64,000 nucleotides of DNA. It comes from Gigantopelta aegis (lineage: Eukaryota; Mollusca; Gastropoda; Neomphalida; Peltospiridae). This document shows positions 33,831-64,000 of the stretch, piece after piece. The stretch covers positions 14,092,205 through 14,156,204 of the forward strand of contig NC_054703.1 in assembly GCF_016097555.1 (NCBI RefSeq), read 5' to 3'. The notes under the pieces are model-generated. The model saw only the letters and a program-made list of their open reading frames with translations. It did not search any database and had not been told where the DNA came from. Position 1 is the first letter of the stretch. The number at the start of each line of letters is the position of its first letter. The position numbers were made by a program, and so were the translations under genes.

Positions 33831-34823
33831 AATGATTATGACATTTAATTCTTTTAATTGGGAGATTTTCTGCATTGTTGTGGTGGGCTGTTAATCAGCG
33901 GTAGAACGTTTGACTGACGTGCACTGGATTTTCCCATTCCAATCAATCCTCACACAATTGATATATCAAAGGCAGCGATATGTGCTATTATAAATCTGTG
34001 GAATGTGCAGGCTCGTAGGAACAGCTGCCCCCCCCCCCCCCCCCCCCCCGTTTCTGCGGGCCTGAGTATATTGTATTTAATGTACGTCTTCATCATTTTT
34101 GTATGTTTACTTGCCACAGTTAAAAACTATTTTTCATCCGGTGTGTAGTGCCTATACACATTTGTCGCAATGTGATACTTTTTTCATGCAACTTTGTATT
34201 CCATACCATATCATGGCAGCCTGATGCATAAACTTGAAGTTACAAAGGTACCGAGGTACGTTTTAATCCCGTAATTATGCGAGTCCGTCTATTGTTATCC
34301 AAGAACGCTTTGATTGGGATTTTCAACGGGACATTATTGGTAAACGTGATGTTTGCCCAAATTTAAGAAAATTTCCCGAATCTGACTGAACACATTTATT
34401 CCTACTGGTATTATTTCAAAACAGCTAGATAAGTTACAAACGAATCACGATGCATTTGTACATGGATTACAACTAATTTTGTGGGTAGATTGATGGAAAT
34501 ACATGGTGAAACGGTTTCAGGCCAGCTCATTTTGCCCGAATATCTCCATCGTTTTTGCCGGAATTTAAGGATTTGCTCCAGCATTGGGGTTTTACTAATG
34601 ATAATGTGTTTGTTTAGTCTCTCATATCTCCATAAGGAGTGGCCTTTATATTGTTTTACTGTGTGTATATCCAGTGAGATTTCAATAAAATATTTATACA
34701 TCTGCCTTATCGCAGGGTGAATTTGTGTTTTTTTAAAATTAATTTGCAGACGTTTGAATTGCCCGTAGCGTTTTAATAAAATGATCACGTGAAATCCAGT
34801 TTTGTGAAGTGCTGTACTGTACA
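33831..34823. other. Intergenic stretch with a poly-C tract
   Basis: A C-run of about 23 bases lies at 34028-34050. A 153-codon minus-strand frame at 34411-34872 has no recognisable domain and overlaps the left end of the MULE, so it is not called. The word TTTGCCCAAATTTAAGAAAA at 34351 resembles the subterminal part of the 5-kb transposon. Confidence 0.45.
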
Positions 34824-34900
34824 AATGTAGGATGTTTCGGTCGTGGACGTTTCGGCCCGAGGGTAGGTCCAAGTTGTGTGTTTCGGCCTCTGTTTTATCA

Positions 34901-35298
34901 AAAAGTAAAATGTGTTTTATTTAACGACGTCACTAGAGCACATTGATTTTTTTATCTTATCATCGGCTGTTGGACGTCAAACATACGGTCATTCTGACAC
35001 TGTTTTTTAGAGGAAACCCGCTGTCGCCACATAGGCTACTCTTTTACGACAGGCAGCAAGGGATCTTTTATTTGCGCTTCCCACAGGCAGGATAGCACAA
35101 AGCATGGAATTTGTTGAACCAGTTATGGATCACTGGTCGGTGCAAGTGGTTTACACCTACCCATTGAGCCTTGCGGAGCACTCACTCAGAGTTTGGAGTC
35201 CGTATCTGGATTAAAAATCCCATGCCTCGACTGGGATCCGAACCCAGTACCTACCAGCCTGTAGACCGATGGCCTAGCCACGACGCCACCGAGGCCGG
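34901..35298 (-). mobile_element. SINE nested in the MULE (first)
   Basis: Full-length minus-strand copy of the 578-940 family. TCTGTTTTATCA flanks it on both sides (34889-34900 and 35300-35311). Confidence 0.9.
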
Positions 35299-35501
35299 TT
35301 CTGTTTTATCATTTAACGCAGTTGACCTGGAGAAAATCCAAGAGCTGGGACTAAGAAACACATACAATAACGATGATGAATTGAGACTACAGTGGCCAAC
35401 TGGATGCACTCGCCCTTCTCCCACCAGGTCAAGTCCAAGCTGGGATGAATTTCCTTATTAAAGAGAACCAGCCTGATGTTGCTGAAAAACTAGTTCAATA
35501 C

Positions 35502-36059
35502 CAATCTAATTAAAATTAGCTCCACTATTACATGTTGATCTAACAGCAGCCCGACGTTGGAGCTCATGTCCAGTTGACCTTTCATTCGACCAATAAAAAC
35601 CTTACTTGCAAAATCATGCCAGTGATCTGAAAAGAATTTGAAAACATTCAAGATTATGCCGAGGGTATACGAAATGATTCGGGTGAATTACGAAGTATGC
35701 CCGAAACTAATTTCAATATAAAATTTTATATAAAATTCGTTTCAAGACGGAAAAAAAAAAACCGTGATGGTATTGCCATAAAATCTTTTTATACTAGTAT
35801 ACAATCCAGAGTTTATTACTGCACTTTCCCACCAGTTTTTTTAATGCTGAAATAGACGAACGAGTTCGCCTATTGCATAAAAAGTCTCGCCCGATATTTT
35901 TAGAATTTGTTTGCTCCCGAATAACGTTATAAAAGGCAAAGTGTAATTGGTCGATGTTTAAATTGTTATTTATAGATGAAATGTCACCTGGACATGGGAG
36001 TCCACGCAATGCTGTTAGATCTACTGGTGAGACCAGTAGAGCTAATTTTAATCAGATTG
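35502..36059. mobile_element. MULE-like MITE nested in the MULE, 558 bp
   Basis: Ends CAATCTAATTAAAATTAGC and, on the complement, CAATCTGATTAAAATTAGC, about 80 bp each. The flanks GTTCAATAC and GTGCTATAC are a decayed 9-bp target duplication (7 of 9 match). It is a shorter relative of 21196-22807 and shares its internal sequence around ATCTATAAATAACAATTTAA. Confidence 0.85.
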
Positions 36060-36100
36060 GTGCTATACTTCGACCAAAGATATGTATCAGGACAACTAAA

Positions 36101-36526
36101 GCCCTGTTCTCATGCAGAAATTTACTCATATAAGTATATTTGCGTATGGATTATAAATAGACCCGTGAGCAAAAGTATATTTACTTTGCGTTCACATGTG
36201 GCAATTGTAGCAGGTGCAATTTGATATAAGCACAGCTCAGTTTTGTTCAAAACATTACGCCGGACGGGTGGTAAATCTGCATTTACTTTTTTACTCATAT
36301 GAGCAAATAACAAATCTGTTCTCATGGCAAGATTTGCGTATCTAGTAAATTTAGTTATACGCAAATATACTTTCGCATGACCTCTGCTGGTCGTGCAAAT
36401 AAAATACATGAGTAAATATAAACCCGTAAGCAAATGCGTTCTCGTGACAGATATACTCACCGTAAGTATATTTACTTACGGGTTTATATATACTCACGTA
36501 AGTAAACGACGGCATGAGAACAGGGC
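36101..36526. mobile_element. Short transposon with GCCCTGTTCTCATGC ends
   Basis: GCCCTGTTCTCATGC at the left and GCATGAGAACAGGGC at the right are perfect inverted repeats around about 400 bp that reuse words such as ACTTACGGGTTTATA. It interrupts the MULE transposase between GQL and the next coding piece. The CTAAAG/CTTAAG flanks leave the target duplication unclear. Confidence 0.8.
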
Positions 36527-36678
36527 TTAAGACAAAGACAGCTGCCACGCCAACAGAACCAGAGACCAATGTAGCACCAATTCGAATACGCCGTGTTCCT
36601 CCTATGTTTGCACCTGGCAGCTGGAACATTCGTCAAGCTACACTTGATGGAGAACCTCGAACCAACAACATATCGGAA

Positions 36679-37074
36679 AAAGAAAAAAGAAAGAAATGCT
36701 TTATTTAATGACGCACTCAACACATTTTATTTACGGTTATATGGCGTCAGACATATGGTTAAGGACCACATAGATTTTGAGAGGAAATCCGCTGTCGCCA
36801 CTTCATGGGCTACTCTTTCCGATTAGCAGCAAGGGATTTTTTATTTGCGCTTCCCACAGGCAAGATAGCACAAACCATGGCCTTTGTTGAACCAGTTATG
36901 GATCACTGGTCGGTGCAAGTGGTTTTACGCCTACCCAATGAGCCTTGCGGAACACTCACTCAGGGTTTGGAGTCGGTATCTGGATTAAAAAGCTCATGCC
37001 TCGACTGGGATCCGAACCCAGTACCTACCAGCCTGTAGACCGATGGCCTAACCACGACGCCACCGAGGCTGGTG
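36679..37074 (-). mobile_element. SINE nested in the MULE (second)
   Basis: Flanked by a perfect 13-bp duplication, CAACATATCGGAA (36666-36678 and 37075-37087). The tail is divergent (GACGCACTCAACACATTTTA) and matches the tail of the SINE at 63637-64000, so a subfamily exists. Confidence 0.93.
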
Positions 37075-37607
37075 CAACATATCGGAAGGCTGGAAGAACA
37101 AATTTCCATCTCTTGTTGGCCATCAGCATCCAAGTGTTTGGAAAGTCATCGAATGTCTTCAGGTGGAAAGTGCACGTGTAGCAGGAATAATGTTACAACA
37201 GGAAAGAGGAATCCGCCCCAAAAAAGATATTTAAAAAAAGTGTACCAGGAGTTACAAGATGGGCTTCACAACTTGTGCGTTGACATAGCTTCCTAGAATA
37301 AGACAATTCCCGAATTTCTAAGAGTTGTTAGCTATAACACGCGCGGTGGTCAGCCCAGTGTGTAAACGGTTTGACTTGTAATTTTCTGAACTTTCTGCTA
37401 TAATTTCCTTAAGATTTAGTGAATTTTCACCCAATGTGTAACTTTCTGCTTTAATTTCCTTAAGATTTAGTGTATTTTCCCCCATATTTCGAATGGTTTT
37501 GTTGTGACATAAAATATTGTGGGGTTTTTTTAAATTAATTTTATTATTATTTCATTTCATTTCATTATTATTTTATTTATTTATTTTATTTTATTTTATT
37601 TTTTTAT

Positions 37608-37657
<50 letters not shown>

Positions 37658-37857
37658 GTGAGGCCGAAACATCCACCCTGTCAATATATTTTGGCCGCGG
37701 TCGAAACATCCGGGTCGAAACGTCAGTCCACCGCACTGTACACACCTTTTCATAGCTTGGTAGTCATTACCTGCCACTATTAATAACTAGTGCGTAATAC
37801 TTTAACATGCTCATATACCGTGAAGGTTTCGAGCATAATAACTAGTAATGGAAGTTT

Positions 37858-38000
37858 CCTACATGTGGATGGGGATGTGGATGTGGATGTGGATGTGGAA
37901 CTGTATTTACGTGCCCATATCCAACTTAGGTTCAGGCACGCCCACCCCCGGGTTTGGCCTCTGACTTCGCCAGTGATCAACCCCGGGGCGGTTCCTACAT
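37858..38000 (-). repeat. Inverted copy of the 17541-17735 repeat
   Basis: On the complement it shares GCCCCGGGGTTG, CACTGGCGAAGTCAGAGGCC and GGGCGTGCC with the copy at 17541. It is preceded by a (GATGTG)n stretch at 37868-37900. Confidence 0.6.
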
Positions 38001-38059
38001 GTGACACGGCGTTGCTCCACGTCAGGTATTTCCGTTATGTGAGCGTGTGTCTATTTTTA

Positions 38060-40480
38060 ACCAGGTTGGACACGAGACGAGTTACCGAGAAATGGGAAAG
38101 TACAATTTGCAGGGAAAACCAACAACGCAGAAATCCTTTATTTAGTGATTATTGGTATGAATTCAAAAGATCTAAATCCAACCATTACAATAAAACAGTT
38201 GCGAAACATTATTGAGCTTAACTTTTCGGACATACTTTTGACTAGTCAAAACACCTGCCTCAACCAAATAAATTTGACTGTTGTAAAAACGCGGGCCTTC
38301 AAAATTATACCTGCGCTTCACTCGTGTGATTTTGAGGTTGGGCAGGACAACATTCACTGGACAGAAACAATTGTCTATAAACTTTATCGCAGTTGGGTGA
38401 GGTACTTAAATTTAAACTAAGGCCGGGAAAGGGTAATGTCCACCCTGATTTAGGACTAGGAACTAACATTGTTAACCTACCTGGTGACACTAACCTTCTA
38501 ACATCCGCTGAAAAATCATTACTGGACAGGGGTTTGAATTTTGTTCCCACCCCCCACCCCAACCCAAACACGGGCTTAGAGGCTAAACTTGACAATGGTG
38601 TAATGGATACGGCAGTTTCTGACCACAAAACGAAACTGGCCGACTGTTTTCGGCATTTAACTGGAGAAAAAATCCCATTCACGGAAAAGTGGGTGATATG
38701 ACAGTTTACACAAATCAGCAAAATATTTCTCTTATGAAACGTCCTTGTGGGACGTCATTTGAACATCAATGCTGATCCTTAATTCGGAAAACTTTATTTG
38801 CCGACAGCAACAGATTGACTTAAATATACAAAATATACTATAAATAGCCTATTGTTGATTTATACAATAATAGTATTTGTTAGGAGCCAACATAACAAAC
38901 ATCTAATGCAAGCATGTCACAACAGTCAAATGAAATCTACCCTTAGTTCGTGTACATCAATATAAGTAATACAATGCGCCTACCATTTATATACATATAC
39001 ATTTATATACATATACCATTTAATGCATATACCATTTAATACATATACATTTATATACATATACCATTTAATGCATATACCATTTAATACATATACATTT
39101 ATATACATATACCATTTAATACATATACCATTTATATACATATACCATTTATATACATATACCATTTAATACATATACATTTATATACATATACATATAT
39201 GTATAGGCTTATTTCGCCTTAATATAAGACTAAGCAATATTTCACTGAAACATTTTAAACTAATTTATAAATAGTAATACATACCGTATATGTCGGCGTA
39301 CCACAAACATTCTTTTGGAATATTAACAAACATCTTTCGGAAAGACAAAGAAATTAACGTTAACTAAAGAATGACGTAACGGAATTACCATGACGTCATA
39401 AATGTAAACAAAGACGTGCATGCATAATAAACAAAAATATATATATACATTACGTAAATGTAAAGTTTGGTGTTAACAGTCGTGGTCTCACCAAACTACG
39501 CAAAAACCGCAGAATTGTTATAAAACCTGCAGATAAGGGGTCAGTCCACTGTTATTCTATCAAGGGAGAACTATATCCCATCGATATCCCATCGACAGCT
39601 TAATAATTCAAAATACTTCTTTTGTACCTCAGATATCTCGACGATATACTTATCATTTGGCCACATTCCAAACAAGAATTTTTGAACTTTTTTGAACTTT
39701 TTTGAGCTATTAAATCAACAGGATGACAATATCAAACTTAAGACCACATATCAAATAAATCAGTTGAAACTGTTCGAGAATTAGAAAATCCCCTTCGGGC
39801 AACTGAAGACTAGAAACCATACAAACTTCAGCATAACCAACCACCTCAAATAAGCACTGGCTCCTCTGCTACTTGTGACAAAACCAGGTGTAGACTTCAC
39901 AACTTACTTAAAACGCAGTTGGCTTTCAAATGTCAATAAACCAAAATTTAATATCAAATTCGGGCCGACATGAACTGTGATAGATTAAAAAAACCATGTA
40001 ATTTATATAATAAAAAAAAAAAAAAAACAAAAAAACAGTATGTAGGACAAATGCAAAACCAACTGAGAATTAGAGCAGTTTGTCACAAGTATGATATTCG
40101 GCATGAAGTTGACACTCCTGTCGCCAATCACTTCAATCTACCTGACCATTTGTAAGATGAAAAATTTGAAATAATTCAAATTGAACAACCCCTGATACTT
40201 GGTTCAAAAGACGAAACAGACCGCTTAAGACTTGAATGAGAGGCCTTCTGGATTCGTACATTACAGACAAAACATCCATTTGGAATTAACGTTAATCTGG
40301 CAAAGCCGTAGAAAGAGATAAAATAATTCTTCCAATAATTTACAGTCGACGTAGCGTTGATATTGGTAAACTTATGAAGGAGGAGTTTTTAAATCTGCAA
40401 ACTGTCCGGTTATTGCATACAGAAAAAATCCAAGTCTCAAGGATATCTTAGTCTCCGCACGACTACCCGCCGCCTATTTT
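38060..40480 (+). mobile_element. Penelope-like retroelement, broken
   Basis: A region near 38430-38700 reads NLPGDTNLLTSAEKSLLDRG and then LNFVPTPHPN, the conserved N-terminal block of Penelope-like elements. Near 39630 the plus strand gives RYLDDILIIW, the reverse transcriptase active site. Near 40030-40280 the sequence QYVGQMQNQLRIRA and TPVANHFNLPDH is the C-terminal GIY-YIG-type endonuclease region, followed by a KNPSLKDILVSAR-like ending. The order N block, RT, GIY-YIG endonuclease identifies the family. The copy is clearly inactive, with several breaks and a simple-repeat insertion in the middle. Confidence 0.75.
38975..39200. repeat. (CATATACATTTATATA)-type satellite
   Basis: CATATACCATTTAATGCATA and CATATACATTTATATA alternate in tandem with a 16-18 bp period. 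The array lies inside the Penelope-like remnant. Confidence 0.9.
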
Positions 40481-40726
40481 TTCAGCGGTTGGTTTGTTGT
40501 TATCTCTTTTCCTAACAATAATAAAAAAAAACCCAAATACATTGTATCCGGCTGATAAACAAAACATAGTACTAGCCAAATAAATTTAAGACAAGACTGA
40601 CCGAAAAACAATTAAATTTTGTATATCACAAAGGTCAATTTAAAATCAATTTCGAATCCCTTGGGGCAAAATTAGAAAATAATATTTTTTCAGATTTTAA
40701 AAAATTCCTGAGCATTACATTCTTAA

Positions 40727-40790
40727 ATACATACATACATACATACATACATACATACATACATACATACATACATACATACATACATGT
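40727..40790. repeat. (CATA)n microsatellite
   Basis: About 16 copies of CATA in a row. The sequence just downstream (GGGATCGACCCCGTAGCT) resembles the reversed head of a SINE. Confidence 0.95.
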
Positions 40791-40799
40791 TTCATGCAC

Positions 40800-41600
40800 G
40801 TAAGCGGGATCGACCCCGTAGCTTGTAGGCCCCATGCATATAGTTGAGTTAAAGAGCATCATTTTTATTTATGCCGCAATAGCTCAAAAGGTATCGTAGC
40901 AAGTCTGCAAGTTGCGGGCGATTCGGTAATAATAAGAAAAACAGATAAAAACGTTAATAAAAAAGGGTATAATTTTACCTTCCGTATAAAGCAACATCAA
41001 AACGGAGCAAATCCAGAAGGAAAAAACCTGATATTAGTAGACCGTAAACCTCTCAGCAACATTCTCAAATATCCACTTACGTTGCTATGTTAAAGTCACG
41101 TGAAAGCGTTTATGACGTAATATAATATATTACTAACATGAAAACCAATCAAAAGTTTGGGCAGAAGTCAACTGTGACAATAATTGTTATTTTTCAAATC
41201 ATTCTAGTAGCATTGTTAAATTAATCATCTTAAATTTCATTCATGGATTCATTTTAACCGAATATACGAATATAAAATTAAGGTATTACCTGGATTATCA
41301 TGTTCAGATTAAGGAAAAGGACACCCGTTTTATTTGGAAATAATATTTGTAGAAAGAAACAAATCTTAAATCTTCAATATCAGCACCGTCCCGTTCGTTG
41401 TAGATGTATTAGTAAATGTTAATTTAATCACCTATGACAATTGATTTGAAGCAGTGCAACCTCAGATAGCACACACAAAATCGGCGTTTAGCCTTCACCT
41501 TGCACACTAATTATTTTCATTTGCTGCGCTTCTCTAACGAAAGAAACATACTAGTCGATGTTTGAAAATCGGAAAACATCTACTTCCGTCTTTAAAAAAA
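40800..41600. other. Intergenic stretch before the SPPL2 gene
   Basis: No gene or clear repeat is seen apart from a possible SINE head fragment at its left end. It would contain the SPPL2 promoter if the first exon is at 41602, but no core promoter element stands out. Confidence 0.4.
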
Positions 41601-41601
41601 A

Positions 41602-63572
<21,971 letters not shown>

Positions 63573-63636
63573 GTAATGTCTGTAGTTGTTTCCCTTTATT
63601 ACATACTTACAGGATATTAAACGAGCTTCCATTTAT

Positions 63637-64000
63637 ACCGGCCTCAGTGGCGTTGTGGTTAGGCCATCGGTTTAAAGGCTGGTAGGTACTGGGTTCAGAT
63701 CCCAGTCGAGGCATGGGATTTTTAATTCAGATACTGACTCCAAACCCTGAGTGAGTGCTCCGCAAGGCTCCTTGGGTAGGTGTAAACCACTTGCACTGAC
63801 CAGTGATCCATAACTGGTTCAACAAAGGCCATGGTTTGCGCTATCCTGCCTGTGGGAAGTGCAAATAAAAGATCCCTTGCTGCTAATCTGAAAGAGTAGC
63901 CCATGTAGTGGTGACAGCGGGTTTCCTCTCAAAAACTGTGTGGTCCTTAACCATATGTCTGACGCCATATAACCGTAAATAAAATGTGTTGAGTGCGTCA
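63637..64000 (+). mobile_element. tRNA-derived SINE running off the right edge
   Basis: Same family as 578-940, starting ACCGGCCTCAGTGGCGTTGT. The tail (ACCATATGTCTGACGCCATA, TAACCGTAAATAAAATGTG) matches the divergent tail of the SINE at 36679-37074. Confidence 0.92.

Larger units (their letters stand above)
35310..37296 (+). pseudogene. MULE transposase C-terminal remnant
   Basis: Pieces at 35310-35501, 36060-36100, 36527-36678 and 37088-37296 are consecutive parts of a Mutator-like transposase. They read QELGLRNTYNND, then FDQRYVSGQL, then RRVPPMFAPGSWNIRQATL with GEPRTNNISE, then GWKNKFPSLVGHQHPSVWKV. The last stretch with W, GH and HPS(V/I)W is characteristic of the C-terminal part of many animal MULE transposases. 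The part in 35310-35501 also contains a frameshift. The coding sequence is interrupted by three separate transposons and lacks its catalytic N-terminal region. Confidence 0.75.
34824..37734 (+). mobile_element. Broken MULE with four nested insertions
   Basis: The outer flanks share ACTGTACA (34816-34823 and 37735-37742). The inverted ends are rich in GTTTCGGCC words (GGATGTTTCGGTCG on the left; CGACCGCGG and GGATGTTTCG on the complement of the right). Inside lie the C-terminal pieces of a MULE transposase, split by a SINE at 34901, a MULE-like MITE at 35502, a short transposon at 36101 and another SINE at 36679. A poly-T tract of about 50 bases occupies 37607-37656. Without the insertions only about 1.1 kb of MULE remains, so the N-terminal half of the transposase is gone. 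Confidence 0.75.

Noticed and set aside
34411-34872. 153-codon minus-strand frame
   Set aside because: No recognisable domain, no splice context, and it overlaps the MULE terminus. It is most likely chance.

Overview
The window is intron-rich, AT-rich animal DNA. It looks like a lophotrochozoan, most likely a mollusc (perhaps a gastropod). The reasons are dense tRNA-derived SINEs whose tails end in TTTAACGACGCCACTAGAGC, many short inverted-repeat transposons, long (TA)n, (CA)n and G/C homopolymer tracts, and small exons with GT-AG introns. This is a judgement from the sequence alone; no database was searched.

Layout. 0-2.3 kb: SINE pieces, a 37-bp minisatellite and an inverted relic of one SPPL2 exon. 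2.3-7.3 kb: a four-exon TNF-superfamily ligand gene (copy A). 7.3-11 kb: a decayed L1/Tx1-like LINE on the minus strand. 11-17.8 kb: a decayed I-clade-like LINE with RNase H, a long non-coding remainder and a foldback transposon. 18.9-19.5 kb: a second inverted SPPL2-exon relic. 19.5-32.8 kb: a second copy of the TNF block (copy B). Copy B has been enlarged by a SINE, two MITEs, a MULE-like element, a 5-kb DNA transposon with an intact 867-residue DDE-type ORF, and a 24-copy array of the exon 3 splice acceptor. 33-34 kb: a 64-bp minisatellite. 34.8-37.7 kb: a MULE broken by four nested insertions. 37.9-40.5 kb: a broken Penelope-like retroelement. 41.6 kb to the right edge: the 5' two thirds of an SPPL2-type intramembrane aspartyl protease gene, whose introns hold two Tc1 elements, several MITEs and SINEs, a 38-bp minisatellite built from the end of one of its own exons, and a 2.7-kb satellite of 92-bp hairpin units.

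How the host genes may work together. TNF is a type II membrane ligand, and SPPL2a/b are known in mammals to cut the membrane stub of TNF-alpha. Two TNF ligand genes therefore lie beside a candidate protease for their own stubs, and relics of that protease gene's exon 11 lie upstream of each TNF copy. Whether the linkage has functional meaning is inference.

The most unusual features are (1) the two minisatellites made from exon edges plus splice sites, one multiplying an acceptor in TNF copy B and one multiplying a donor in SPPL2; (2) the satellite that appears to derive from the terminal inverted repeat of a MULE-like MITE; and (3) the complete-looking DNA transposon carrying a transposase whose superfamily I cannot name.
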